Shown in pieces: positions 25,648 through 34,290 of a DNA stretch of 64,000 nucleotides (positions are counted from its first letter, which is position 1; every line of letters begins with the position of its first letter). Source of the DNA: Candidatus Bathyarchaeota archaeon (GTDB lineage Archaea; Thermoproteota; Bathyarchaeia; Bathyarchaeales; SOJC01); NCBI GenBank assembly GCA_026014805.1, contig JAOZHR010000022.1, positions 22,299 to 86,298 of the forward strand, given 5' to 3'. Under the pieces are notes generated by a model. It saw nothing but the letters and a program-made list of their open reading frames with translations, was not told the origin of the DNA and did no database searches. The position numbers and the translations under genes are program-made.

Positions 25648-26724
25648 ATGGAAATTAGAGTTGCAATAGCAGGGGTTGGAAATTGTGCTTCAGCCCTCAT
25701 CCAAGGTGTCGAATACTATAAAAACGCCAGAGAAGACACGAAGGTTCCAGGATTAATGCATGTCAATTTCGGGGGCTATCATGTTCGAAGCATAAAGTTC
25801 GTAGCTGCCTTCGAAGTTAACCAGCAGAAGATTGGTAAAGACTTGGCTGACGCCATATGGGCTGAGCCAAATGTCTGTGCAAAGTTTACTGATGTCCCCC
25901 AGCTAGGAGTAAAAGTGATTCCTGGGCCTGCTCTTGATGGGGTGGCGCCTCACATGAAGACACCATTCCATGCTTATGACAGTGAGAAGGTTGAGGCTTC
26001 TGACATTGCACAAGTTCTTGCAGACACTAGGGTGGACATGCTAGTTAATTTTATTCCAGTAGGAAGTCACAACGCAACGTTTCACTATGCTCAGGCGTGT
26101 CTTGATGCGAGATGCGCCTTCGTTAACTGCATTCCGGAATTCGTTGCCTCAGATAAAGCATGGGGCAAAAGGTTTGAAGGAAAGGGCCTGCCTGTTGCGG
26201 GCGACGACATTAAGAGCCAGCTTGGCGCCACAATTTTGCATCGGAATTTGGTGAGGCTGTGTGTTGATAGGGGGATTAAAATTGAGGAAACTTATCAGCT
26301 CAACCTCGGTGGCAACACGGATTTCTTGAATATGACGGTGGAGGATAGGTTGAAGACGAAGCGTATAAGCAAGACTGAGGCTGTTACTAGTCTTGTGCCT
26401 TATGAAGTACCGACGCGCATCGGTCCTTCTGACTATGTGCCTTTTCTTAAGGATAAGAAAATATGCTACTTATATGTTAAAGGGCGAAAGTTTGGCGATC
26501 AACCAGTTACGCTGAGAGCGAAGTTGGAGGTTGAGGATTCACCTAACAGCGCAGGAGTAACTATAGATGTTATAAGGGCTGTGAAGCTGGCGCAAGATAG
26601 AGGAATCGCAGGTCCTCTTGTCAGTATTTCTTCTTATGCGTTCAAGCATCCTCCAGTGCAGGTTCCAGACGACTTGGCAAGACAGTGGGTAGAAGACTTC
26701 ATTACAGGAAAGCGAGATAAATAG
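25648..26724 (+). CDS. inositol-3-phosphate synthase family protein, copy 1
   Basis: A 358-residue archaeal myo-inositol-phosphate synthase. It cyclises glucose 6-phosphate to inositol 3-phosphate with NAD, feeding archaetidylinositol lipids or inositol-phosphate solutes. The Rossmann start is VAIAGVGNCASALIQGVEYY. The family core follows: LVNFIPVGS, VNCIPEF, GDDIKSQLGATILHRNLVRL, YQLNLGGNTDFLNM, and the C-terminal DSPNSAGVTIDVIRAVKLA. It has a strong promoter and SD. A clear paralogue lies at 29230-30291 on the other strand, across a restriction-modification island. Confidence 0.92.
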   Translation: MEIRVAIAGVGNCASALIQGVEYYKNAREDTKVPGLMHVNFGGYHVRSIKFVAAFEVNQQKIGKDLADAIWAEPNVCAKFTDVPQLGVKVIPGPALDGVAPHMKTPFHAYDSEKVEASDIAQVLADTRVDMLVNFIPVGSHNATFHYAQACLDARCAFVNCIPEFVASDKAWGKRFEGKGLPVAGDDIKSQLGATILHRNLVRLCVDRGIKIEETYQLNLGGNTDFLNMTVEDRLKTKRISKTEAVTSLVPYEVPTRIGPSDYVPFLKDKKICYLYVKGRKFGDQPVTLRAKLEVEDSPNSAGVTIDVIRAVKLAQDRGIAGPLVSISSYAFKHPPVQVPDDLARQWVEDFITGKRDK

Positions 26725-26808
26725 AAAATGAAGAAGAAATTAGAAACTCATGATTCACGTGTGACAAACATTATATTCTTTATCTAATGATGGAGAATCG
26801 GGATTCTG

Positions 26809-27498
26809 ATGAGTCCTAGGAAATCTGTCTCAACCGGTGCCAACATAGGTATTCGATATGAACAACACATAAATCATTTGCTCAAGAACAAAGGACTTCA
26901 GCCCAAAAAGATTGTATCTGCTGGTGCTACAGATAGCCCCAACGGATTTGTTGATTATCACTCTATTAATTTTCCTATCGAAATAAAGAAAGATCTGTCT
27001 GCCGATTTCGCTCAAATTGAGTTGAATTGGGACATTAAAAAAAGATTTTTCTATTCTAAACGGAGTAAGAACAACGAATTCATATCGATTCTTAAAAAAG
27101 AAAAATTCTTGGATGAAATAAATACAAGATGGAGTGGAATCCCTCGAAAATTTACCCGCAATTTTCTCACCAAAAATGATAGATATCGAGATTTAGATGA
27201 ATTCCCAGACATAAAGCGAGAAATCAAGGAAAATCTAATAGAGCAATTCTACAATTTGAAGAGCCCTCCAATCCACTACATCCAAATTGGTGGTTATGGA
27301 TTCTTTTGTATGGGAAATGACGTCGCAGGATTGGGCATGCCTAGATTAATTGGAAAAGGAACTTTACGTGCAAGAGTGAAGACTAGAAACTCGAGAAAAA
27401 ATCTTTATGGATTTCTGGTGGCAATAAAACTCAGAAGTTTGAAACCGTCTTCATATGATATAGAAGAAAAAAATGGAAGAACTTTTCCTTTTGAATGA
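26809..27498 (+). CDS. probable type II restriction endonuclease (PD-(D/E)xK)
   Basis: A 229-residue protein, Lys/Asn/Ile-rich and more A+T-rich than its neighbours. Residues about 40-65 hold a PD-ExK-like nuclease site: PNGFVDY followed by FPIEIKKD, with Asp and the Glu-x-Lys spaced as in restriction enzymes. It converges, with a 20-base gap, on a DNA methyltransferase, which strongly suggests a restriction-modification pair. The cognate sequence cannot be read from the protein. The composition suggests recent transfer. Confidence 0.72.
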   Translation: MSPRKSVSTGANIGIRYEQHINHLLKNKGLQPKKIVSAGATDSPNGFVDYHSINFPIEIKKDLSADFAQIELNWDIKKRFFYSKRSKNNEFISILKKEKFLDEINTRWSGIPRKFTRNFLTKNDRYRDLDEFPDIKREIKENLIEQFYNLKSPPIHYIQIGGYGFFCMGNDVAGLGMPRLIGKGTLRARVKTRNSRKNLYGFLVAIKLRSLKPSSYDIEEKNGRTFPFE

Positions 27499-27518
27499 GA
27501 AGTGAGTTATAGATGCAA

Positions 27519-28421
27519 CTAGACTAGCGACTTATGCTGCTTTTTTCCGTTGGTTCCCCAAATATTATCCAGATCAGGCGTAAATTGGTAGTCTCGATAA
27601 TATTTCGAAACGTCATCAGCAGGTCTAATTTTTTCCAGCCGTTTCTTGATTAAATTTACATGACTAGGATCTATTTCAATGCCAACTGATTTCCTTCTTA
27701 ACTGGTAGGCTGTTACCAAGGTTGTACCCGTTCCTGCCATGGGATCGAAAACTATATCGCCAGGAAGGGAAGATGATAGAATTACTCTTATCAAAAGAGC
27801 GACAGGTGATTGCTGCTTATGTATTCTGTTTCCTGTCTTGTCTCTAAGAGGTTCTTTACCTGCAAAATAGCCGCTAGTTAATTCTTTGATATCAGCCCAT
27901 ATGTCAGTAGCATACATTCCGTTTTTTCTCTTGTACTTATAGTGAGGTGGAAGAGGGGGGTCTATCCGCAGCCGGTTAAATACTCTAGGTTTTCTACCTT
28001 TTGTTGCAAATGCTATTACTTGATAGCTTTTGCCAAATCTGTATCTACCAGGTACTGCAGAAGTCTGTTTCCTCCAAATCATTGTATTCTGATAAGCCCA
28101 TTTTGTTTCCCGTAAAGAACGTAAAATAAACTCGGCGTTTTTCTCTCTTTGCATGAAATAAATTGCTCCACCGTTTACAGTCGCGTTATATGTTCCTTCA
28201 AGAACCTTTTTGATCCAAGTCCAATATTCCTCGGGTTTCTGGTCATCATCAAAATATTCATAATCCTTACCCTGGTTATACGGAGGATCAAAAAAAGTAA
28301 GATATATGTCCTTGATTGAGCCATTTTTGAAATAGTGTAGGCAATCCCCTTGCAAGATCACCGGCTTACTATTTGTGACCGAATTCTCTTTCATAGTTCT
28401 ATAGCCCTTGCATTTATTCAA
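27519..28421 (-). CDS. DNA methyltransferase, beta-class (N4-cytosine/N6-adenine)
   Basis: A 300-residue amino-methyltransferase. Motif IV FFDPPYNQGKDYEYFDDD lies near the N-terminus (about 44-61). Motif I (VFDPMAGTGTTLVTAYQL) and the nearby GIEIDPSHVNLIKKRL are near the C-terminus; this order defines the beta class. A target-recognition segment lies between (DIWADIKELTSGYFAGKEPLR, QQSPVALLIRVIL). DPPY leaves the methylated base open (m4C or m6A). A second ATG at 28392, with AAGGG upstream, is an equally good start. Partner of the PD-ExK protein. Confidence 0.92.
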   Translation of the reverse strand: MNKCKGYRTMKENSVTNSKPVILQGDCLHYFKNGSIKDIYLTFFDPPYNQGKDYEYFDDDQKPEEYWTWIKKVLEGTYNATVNGGAIYFMQREKNAEFILRSLRETKWAYQNTMIWRKQTSAVPGRYRFGKSYQVIAFATKGRKPRVFNRLRIDPPLPPHYKYKRKNGMYATDIWADIKELTSGYFAGKEPLRDKTGNRIHKQQSPVALLIRVILSSSLPGDIVFDPMAGTGTTLVTAYQLRRKSVGIEIDPSHVNLIKKRLEKIRPADDVSKYYRDYQFTPDLDNIWGTNGKKQHKSLV

Positions 28422-28437
28422 TTATCTATTACCCCAA

Positions 28438-28614
28438 TTAAGTATATGGCGTTTTATATTGGCAAGCTGCAATTCTAGGCTTCCAATTCTTATGTTCGTT
28501 TCTAAGAAACTTCCCGAAAAGTAATACTTCTTCATTTATCAAGGTCTCAATGGTCTGTTTCTTACCAACTCTAATCCTCGGAACTTCAACTTCTAATTCG
28601 AAAAAGGCATACAA
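28438..28614 (-). CDS. small protein of a duplicated family, 58 aa
   Basis: This short TTG-started frame is not in any family I recognise, but a relic of the same family lies 350 bases upstream at 28969-29085. Both read (Q/E)xIETLINEExLLxxKxLRxExKxWxPRIA, with about two thirds identical residues over 30 positions. Conservation at the protein level, despite many base differences, shows the frame was coding. It starts just after the stop of the HExxH gene in the same frame. Whether it is still expressed is unclear. Confidence 0.5.
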   Translation of the reverse strand: MYAFFELEVEVPRIRVGKKQTIETLINEEVLLFGKFLRNEHKNWKPRIAACQYKTPYT

Positions 28615-28629
28615 GCCTTTTAATTCTGA

Positions 28630-28958
28630 TTATCGTTTTTTCAGAACATTTCTAACAAAGACATTAGCCGCATTTTCTTCTTTTCTTTTGGACATCTCCA
28701 ACCCTTTATTCTCTACAATATGATGGTACAACTCATGTAGAACATTCCTTTTGTTCAACCCCTTCTTGGTGAAACAAGCAAGACCTTCGAAATAATCACA
28801 CTCGCATGTTCTCATCACCCTTCTACCATCCAATGTTATCTTCATCTTTGGAATTCCGTAGTATTCAGTTAGAACATCTACTCTTTCTGTGCTCCTTTCA
28901 GCTCGTAGGCTAAGTGGAACTTCTCACAAACTCTCTTAGAAGGAACACGAATTTTCAT
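28630..28958 (-). pseudogene. small HExxH-motif protein, frameshifted
   Basis: An ATG at 28958 with GGGAG five bases upstream opens MKIRVPSKRVCEKFHLAYEL but reaches a TAG at 28878-28880. One frame over, the reading continues ERVDVLTEYYGIPKM, then CECDYFEGLACFTKKGLNKRN, then VLHELYHHIVENKG and a basic tail to 28630. HELYHH fits a minimal HExxH zinc site and EENAANVFV could offer a third ligand, as in small gluzincin-like or ImmA/IrrE-like proteins. The single frameshift near 28880 makes it a probable pseudogene. An ATG at 28845 could still yield a 71-residue product that keeps HExxH. Confidence 0.55.
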
Positions 28959-28968
28959 TCTTGCTCCC

Positions 28969-29085
28969 TCAAAGAATAGCTATTCTGGGAACCCAACTCT
29001 TCCTTTCGTCTCTCAGATATTTCGCTAGAAGCAGAGCCTCTTCGTTAATCAGAGTCTCTATCTCTTGCCTTAGTTGGAAAGATGG
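28969..29085 (-). pseudogene. N-terminally truncated relic of the duplicated small-protein family
   Basis: The frame reads RQEIETLINEEALLLAKYL ... WVPRIAIL and stops 10 bases before the HExxH start. It matches the 28438-28614 protein closely but lacks that protein's N-terminus and has no start codon; a stop at 29086-29088 bounds it. This is a tandem duplicate that has decayed. Confidence 0.5.
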
Positions 29086-29229
29086 TTAATTAGTTGCCGG
29101 TCTATCACATCAAGAGAGACTTGAGTACGAGGCGAAAAATCGTGGACTGAAGTTCGCCTATGACGGAATGCGTGTGAAGTTATAGTACCTCAAATGTTTC
29201 TTTCTTGATGGTGTGCGTATAGGTGGAAT

Positions 29230-30291
29230 CTAGGTCTTCTGTCGAATAAAATCTTCAAATAGTTGCGTGGCCCTTTCAAGGGGCAGTATTTTTGGTGGTT
29301 GTTTAAAGGCGTAGGCAGAAATGCTCAGTATCGCTCCCGCTTCTCCTCTTTCAAGGGCAACCTTGACCGCTCTTATAACGTCTAAAAGAACTGAACCAGC
29401 ATTTGGACCATCAACGGTGCACAACCGCAGTTCAATTTCCATCGGCACTCTTCCGAAATATAGCCCCTTTAACCACAAATAGCTATCCCGTCGGTTTTGC
29501 AGAAAATCCACGTAATCAGTTGTCCCAGCCACAACCGAAGCCTTATAGGGCAAAGCCGACTCTACCGTCTTCGTCTTCACAACCCGCTTAGTTTCTCGAC
29601 TCCTCTCCAGTGTATTCAGAGACTCTGTCCCTCCACCCACATCAAGCTGATAAGTTTCGGAAATGCGAACACCCCGCGCCGAAAGTAATCTCAGCAGCGT
29701 CTTATGCAATGTGGTGGCGCCGACTTGATCGATCAAATCATCACCCACAACCGGTAACCCTGCGTTCTTGAAATGTCCCGCCCACGTGATGTCACTTGCA
29801 ATACTCACAGGCGTTACATTAATAAAAGCGCAACCAGCCCTAAGCGCTTGCTCTGCATACCATTGTGCAGCCTTCACCGCGCCGCTTGGAAGAAGGTTAA
29901 CAAGCATGTCAGCACCGCTTTCCTTCAACACGTGTGCCGGATCTATTTCAGGAGAAGAATCGATTTTCACGATATCTTTGAGGTAACTTCCTAGACCATC
30001 TAAGACCTGTCCTTTTTGGACAGAGACGCCCAATTCAGGAACTTGAGCGAACTTCAAAGTGTTGTTTGGCTCTGCAAAGATAGCCTTTGACAGATCCTTT
30101 CCAACTTTTCTAGCGTCAACGTCAAAAGCTGCAACGATTTCAATGTCCCGCGGATGATACCCTGCAAGAATTAACCGCCTTAGTCCAATCACATCTTCTT
30201 CATTGTCCATGTCTTTGTAATAGTGCAGACCTTGAACAAAACCTGAGGAACAATTTCCAACGCCAGCTAGCGCAATTTTAATTTTAGTCAT
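29230..30291 (-). CDS. inositol-3-phosphate synthase family protein, copy 2
   Basis: A 353-residue paralogue of the protein at 25648-26724. It starts IKIALAGVGNCSSGFVQGLHYY and keeps the same landmarks: LVNLLPSGA, FINVTPVSIASD, GDDLIDQVGATTLHKTLLRLL, YQLDVGGGTESLN and VDGPNAGSVLLDVIRAVKVA. Differences in the loop after GGN/GGG (TDFLNM versus TESLNT) may mean different substrates or kinetics. The pair in opposite orientation, with foreign DNA between, suggests an old duplication later split by insertion. Confidence 0.92.
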   Translation of the reverse strand: MTKIKIALAGVGNCSSGFVQGLHYYKDMDNEEDVIGLRRLILAGYHPRDIEIVAAFDVDARKVGKDLSKAIFAEPNNTLKFAQVPELGVSVQKGQVLDGLGSYLKDIVKIDSSPEIDPAHVLKESGADMLVNLLPSGAVKAAQWYAEQALRAGCAFINVTPVSIASDITWAGHFKNAGLPVVGDDLIDQVGATTLHKTLLRLLSARGVRISETYQLDVGGGTESLNTLERSRETKRVVKTKTVESALPYKASVVAGTTDYVDFLQNRRDSYLWLKGLYFGRVPMEIELRLCTVDGPNAGSVLLDVIRAVKVALERGEAGAILSISAYAFKQPPKILPLERATQLFEDFIRQKT

Positions 30292-30457
30292 CGAAAGTCA
30301 CCAGTCACGCTTATGAGATAAGCGGTCCTATTCAAAACTTTTGGGGCTACAGACATCTACAAAAGCATTCTATCTTGTGAATCCTTTTATGATAAAAAAA
30401 CTTTGAGAAAATAGTTTTGGATATGTTAGACAGTCGTCATCTTTGCTGGCTTTAGTG

Positions 30458-30610
30458 TTAGTACCTTGTACTTGTTCTTCTTCTCTTCGACCAACAATCT
30501 CTACAGTAGACTGGCCTGCTGGGATCGGGCTTGAATGGAACTTCACATTCATTACCGCAATCAGCGCAAACTGCCTTGGTCATCTCTCGAGTTTCTTTTT
30601 CGTATGGCAT
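30458..30610 (-). CDS. small zinc-ribbon protein, 50 aa
   Basis: I place the start at ATG 30610, because GGAGGTG lies 8 bases upstream; the longer frame adds a hydrophobic stretch without a start signal. The protein has two CxxC knuckles, AVCADCGNECEVPFKPD and RPVYCRDCWSKRR, followed by a basic tail. This CxxC-EVPFKP-RPVYCxxC pattern recurs in small archaeal zinc proteins of unknown role, probably nucleic-acid binding. It lies between the second inositol-phosphate synthase and a DsrE-like protein. Confidence 0.8.
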   Translation of the reverse strand: MPYEKETREMTKAVCADCGNECEVPFKPDPSRPVYCRDCWSKRRRTSTRY

Positions 30611-30980
30611 ACAGACTGCACCTCCTATTCGATAAGACAGAACTAGTTTTCTTTGGACTAATTCTTGCTTGTCTACCCAGTTGACGAATCGCCTTATAAA
30701 CTTATGTAGCATCCAGCAGATAAACCAGCAATACCCCCCCAATTATGATTATAGAATTTTTTTCCATGATACTAACCTCATAATACAACCTAAGTTTCTA
30801 TTCTGCATGCATCTCATAGGCTTAAGTTTTTATGACTTGTGGAAGCGTGCGCATTGCCAGTATTCTCCATACATACATGCACTAAGTTTCTTCCACATGC
30901 CGCGCTCCCTGGCTCAACAGATATTAGCTACACGAGTTATCCTAACCCTTCCTCTCTTTTTGTGCATGTATGGTTGATTG
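30611..30980. other. intergenic region, no gene seen
   Basis: A 370-base A+T-rich region upstream of the zinc-ribbon gene and downstream of the DsrE-like gene. A plus-strand frame exists but has no ribosome site and a poor composition. Nothing structured was recognised. Confidence 0.3.
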
Positions 30981-31325
30981 TCACCAAACCATTGGGATAT
31001 ATCCGTCTTTTATGAGGTTTGAAATTATTGGACCAACATATTCTATCTTGATTCCCAGCTTCGCCAAATTGCCAGACCAACTTTCCTTGTCGGATATATA
31101 CTTGCAAGCCACACATTCACTTAGTTTGGCTATCTCTTGAGCCCTTTTTGCTATATCTTCGTCTTCAGCTACTAATCGCTCTGAAGGTCCGAAAAAAATC
31201 ACTTTTACGTCATCTAGCCATCTATACTTGATAGCATTGCGAGCATACATCATACCAGTTTGAGCTTTCTCTTTTTCGCCAGTTGCGATAATTATCAAAA
31301 GTTTTGAACTCATAATAGAGCACAT
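30981..31325 (-). CDS. DsrE/DsrF-like small protein
   Basis: A 114-residue DsrE-fold protein. The N-terminal strand and loop (KLLIIIATGEKEKAQTGMMYARNAIK), VKVIFFGPSERLVAED and the central LSECVACKYISDKES match the family. It includes Cys residues at the position used for sulfur relay in many members. The length is standard. Such proteins bind or transfer sulfane sulfur or act as peroxiredoxin-like helpers; no partner gene is adjacent. An internal ATG at 31313 is an equally good start. Confidence 0.78.
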   Translation of the reverse strand: MCSIMSSKLLIIIATGEKEKAQTGMMYARNAIKYRWLDDVKVIFFGPSERLVAEDEDIAKRAQEIAKLSECVACKYISDKESWSGNLAKLGIKIEYVGPIISNLIKDGYIPMVW

Positions 31326-31589
31326 CCGTGAAAAAAATGTCAGTCGCGTATTAATGCATTTTGGGCCACGCGAACATCTTTATTCATCTTGCATGTAATT
31401 TCAGCATATGGAGCGTTTGAAGAGAGCTTTGAAATATGCGTTTTGCATCCTCACTCGACAGGATTTCATCAACCGAATTTTGACAGCATCACCCGACAGT
31501 TTACAGGAACATTCATGACCCTAAGACTTAACAGAGCCGAAGAAAACAGACCTTATATGTCTCACATCGGGTGATATCTCCACTTGGGG

Positions 31590-31614
31590 GAGGGTTCAAA
31601 TCTCTCCCGGTCCA
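31590..31614 (+). other. 3' end of a tRNA gene (T arm and acceptor strand only)
   Basis: GAGGG-TTCAAAT-CTCTC forms a T arm with the invariant G53-C61 pair and TTCRANY loop. It is followed by seven bases CCGGTCC and a discriminator A, without encoded CCA, as in archaea. No complementary 5' acceptor strand (GGACCGG or close) or D arm is found in the preceding 270 bases. This is therefore a 3' half only: an integration-site relic or a decayed tRNA gene. Most archaeal integrases recombine in exactly this part of tRNA genes. Confidence 0.5.
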
Positions 31615-31682
31615 CCTAGAATTCTAATGTTCCACTAGTGAGAAACTGAGAGCGCTAACCTTCAGTCTTAAGAGATTGTGAG

Positions 31683-31724
31683 AATCCAGATCAGAAGCTC
31701 AGATTATGTATCTGAATCTGGATT
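31683..31724. repeat. imperfect hairpin
   Basis: AATCCAGAT (31683-31691) pairs with ATCTGGATT (31716-31724), and CAGA with TCTG inside, around a 15-base loop. It lies between the tRNA fragment and the DUF116 gene, in a 590-base region (31326-31916) with no credible gene. Function unknown. Confidence 0.45.
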
Positions 31725-31887
31725 TCTAAATCATAACTTTTTTCTAGCTTCGAAAGCTGCTTACAATACTTGACAATCATGTGTACCACATGCGCGCTCG
31801 CAGGTAACGGCAAATGACTTAATAAAGATTGAACAGAAAGACGCCAGTGACGCCTCTTACACCACTAGATGTATGTAGTTGGAGTCA

Positions 31888-31900
31888 GTATATAAGTTTA
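31888..31900 (+). promoter_or_regulatory. TATA box for the DUF116 gene
   Basis: GTATATAAGTTTA is centred about 24 bases before the ATG at 31917, so the transcript is probably leaderless or nearly so. Confidence 0.5.
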
Positions 31901-31916
31901 AGGTTGGGTAAGGAAT

Positions 31917-32540
31917 ATGCCCTACAAGTTTAGCTTTGACCTTTCGAGAATATCTAAGGGTTTCTTTAGAGAACTCGCAAGCATAGCCAATGAGAAAGGT
32001 CTGCACAAAAAACTTGGAGGTCGCGCTAGGCATTTAGCTGAAAAATTTAGAATTCAAGAAATGACTGGCTTGGAGATTTCTGATGCATTAATGCTTGTCG
32101 AAGACCTTGTTGACGTATATGTTAGAAACCTTTCCGAAGAACAAAAATTTCATAAAACTGGAAAACGGGCTGTTCTTCTGCCTCACTGCGCCCGCAAGTA
32201 TATGGACAATCGTTGTCAAGCGAGCTTCAATCCTGAAACTCCATCTTATAGCTGTGGTCACTGCTCAGAAGACTGTATAGTAAACCAGGCTACAAAGCTG
32301 GCTGAGAAGAATGACTACGACGTATTTGTTATCCCTGGGAGTTCTTGTGTTCCTCAGATATTGAAAAGGAGTGGCTGTGAAGGAGTTATAGCTGTCGCTT
32401 GTGGTCACGAGTTGAAAATGGGTGGTGACTTTATCCAACATCTAGGCTTAACTGGCCAAGCAATTCCTCTTACGAAAAATGGTTGCGCAAACACCAAGTT
32501 CAACATAGAGATTTTGAAGAAGATTATGGCTTATTCCTAG
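31917..32540 (+). CDS. DUF116 family protein
   Basis: A 207-residue protein of the DUF116 family. A helical N-terminal half is followed by the cysteine-rich core: LLPHCARKYMDNRCQASF, YSCGHCSEDCIVN, VIPGSSCVPQILKRSG and VAVACGHELKMGG. The conserved cysteines suggest an iron-sulfur cluster. Members occur with lipoate or methyltransferase genes in anaerobes; a function has not been established as far as I know. It is monocistronic, with a strong TATA box. Confidence 0.88.
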   Translation: MPYKFSFDLSRISKGFFRELASIANEKGLHKKLGGRARHLAEKFRIQEMTGLEISDALMLVEDLVDVYVRNLSEEQKFHKTGKRAVLLPHCARKYMDNRCQASFNPETPSYSCGHCSEDCIVNQATKLAEKNDYDVFVIPGSSCVPQILKRSGCEGVIAVACGHELKMGGDFIQHLGLTGQAIPLTKNGCANTKFNIEILKKIMAYS

Positions 32541-32795
32541 ACTACGCTTATCCTAATCCTGAAAATGCTTTTCCTTTCAACATTAACTTGCAAAGGTAAA
32601 AACTAGTGTTTTCATTGCAGTATAAGTTATAGAGCTTCTCACGTAATTACTTTGCACTTTCCATGTTCGGAGTCTATATGATTCCAAATAGAATTTTGAT
32701 CGCTTACCATCAAACACGGCAAACCGGGATGCACACAAAATCTATAAGATTGAAGCCTTTACAACTAAGCTCTCAAACGCTTGGAGGAAAACCAT

Positions 32796-33677
32796 TTGAG
32801 TTTAGAACAAACAGTAGAAAACGTAGCAGTTAACCTGTTACGCTTTGCAGTTACAGAATTACCAAAAGATGTTAAAGAAGCCCTCCAAAAAGCTTACCAA
32901 GAAGAAACAAGTGAAGCGGGGAAAACACAACTCAAAGCCATCCTTGACAATGTTGCGTTAGCCCAAAGAACCCGCACCCCCATGTGCCAAGACACCGGCA
33001 CAATAATCTTCTATATCAAAGCCGGAGCAGAAGTCAAAAATCTAGACAAGATTGAAAACGCTTTACGCAACGCCACCAAAAGAGCCACAAACGAAGTGCC
33101 CTTGAGACCAAATGCTGTAGACCCATTCAAACAGAAAAACACAGGCAACAACACAGGTAGAAACATCCCCTACATAAACTGGGAAATAGTGCCCGGCAAC
33201 ACCCTTGAAATCACTGTGCTACCGAAAGGCGGTGGCTCAGAAAACGTCTGCGTTACTACTATGCTAGTACCTGGAGAAGGTATCAAAGGGCTAAAGAAAT
33301 TTGTCATAGACTCCGTAATCAAAGCAGGCTCAAAACCGTGCCCCCCAAACATTTTAGGCGTGGCAATTGGAGGAGGAACAGATATCTCCATGAAACTGGC
33401 AAAAAAAGCGTTACTACGCCCCCTTAACCACCCCAACTCAGACCCCGAAATAGCCAAACTTGAAAAAGAACTACTGGAAGCCGCAAACCAAACAGGTATA
33501 GGACCCATGGGATTAGGCGGCAAGTTCACCGTCCTAAGTGTAAACATAGACTACGCTGCAAGGCACCCCGCATCCTATCCAGCGGCAGTAGCCTTCAACT
33601 GCTGGGCGGCAAGAAGGGCAACAGCACGCATTCATCCAGGTGGGCGTGTTGAATACTTAACGCATGAAATGAGGTGA
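32796..33677 (+). CDS. fumA: fumarate hydratase, alpha subunit (class I, two-subunit)
   Basis: A 293-residue subunit of the oxygen-sensitive 4Fe-4S fumarase/tartrate dehydratase family, which interconverts fumarate and malate. MCQDTGTIIFYIKAG holds the first cluster Cys. PFKQKNTGNNTG, LPKGGGSENVC, LGVAIGGGTDISMKLAKKAL and GLGGKFTVL are signature blocks. I start at TTG 32796, 8 bases after GGAGG; the longer frame begins before that ribosome site. The beta subunit follows after 7 bases. Confidence 0.94.
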   Translation: MSLEQTVENVAVNLLRFAVTELPKDVKEALQKAYQEETSEAGKTQLKAILDNVALAQRTRTPMCQDTGTIIFYIKAGAEVKNLDKIENALRNATKRATNEVPLRPNAVDPFKQKNTGNNTGRNIPYINWEIVPGNTLEITVLPKGGGSENVCVTTMLVPGEGIKGLKKFVIDSVIKAGSKPCPPNILGVAIGGGTDISMKLAKKALLRPLNHPNSDPEIAKLEKELLEAANQTGIGPMGLGGKFTVLSVNIDYAARHPASYPAAVAFNCWAARRATARIHPGGRVEYLTHEMR

Positions 33678-33684
33678 AAAAGAA

Positions 33685-34290
33685 TTGGCAACATACAAAT
33701 TAACCACCCCAATCTCCGAAGAACATGTGCGAAAATTGAAAGTCAACGATGTTGTATACATCACAGGAACTATAGTGACAGCCCGCGACCAAGCTCATAA
33801 AAGAGCCCTGCAATTTCATAAAGAAGGAAAACAACTCCCAATCAACTTAGAAGGTTTGGCAGTTTTTCACTGCGGTCCCATAGTCAAAAAGGAAGGAGAC
33901 AAATGGAACATAGTGGCAGCTGGCCCCACAACTAGCACACGAATGGACATTTTCGAAGATGAATTCATCAAGAACTTCAAAACCCGCGTCATCATTGGTA
34001 AAGGAGGCATGGGTAAACGCACCACCGACGCCATGCAGAAATACGGTGCCATCTATGGAGCCTTCACGGGCGGAGCCGCAGTCCTCGCCGCAAAAGCAAT
34101 AAAAAAAATCAAAAATGTCGAATGGATCGACCTGGGCATGCCCGAAGCCCTATGGATATTAAAGACTGAAGAATTTGGTCCCCTAACAGTCGCGATAGAC
34201 TCTCACGGAAACAATCTCTTCGAAGATGTTAAAAAGAAAACAGAAGAAAATCGAACAGTTATCTACCAAAAACTCGGCATTCAGCCATAG
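33685..34290 (+). CDS. fumB: fumarate hydratase, beta subunit
   Basis: The 201-residue C-terminal half of class I fumarase. The substrate loop reads DVVYITGTIVTARDQAHKR, followed by HCGPIVKK, AAGPTTSTRMD and VIIGKGGMGKRT. TTG start with GAGGTGA upstream, overlapping the alpha-subunit stop region, so translation is coupled. With no other citric-acid-cycle gene here, the pair could serve a partial cycle or aspartate/fumarate recycling. Confidence 0.94.
   Translation: MATYKLTTPISEEHVRKLKVNDVVYITGTIVTARDQAHKRALQFHKEGKQLPINLEGLAVFHCGPIVKKEGDKWNIVAAGPTTSTRMDIFEDEFIKNFKTRVIIGKGGMGKRTTDAMQKYGAIYGAFTGGAAVLAAKAIKKIKNVEWIDLGMPEALWILKTEEFGPLTVAIDSHGNNLFEDVKKKTEENRTVIYQKLGIQP

Noticed and set aside
29090..29186. 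Plus-strand fragment reading EAKNRGLKFAYDGMRVKL
   Set aside because: No start codon and too short; probably eroded coding DNA but of unknown source.
31440..31614. A complete or intron-containing tRNA
   Set aside because: No 5' acceptor strand, D arm or anticodon arm could be fitted to the T arm in the preceding sequence.
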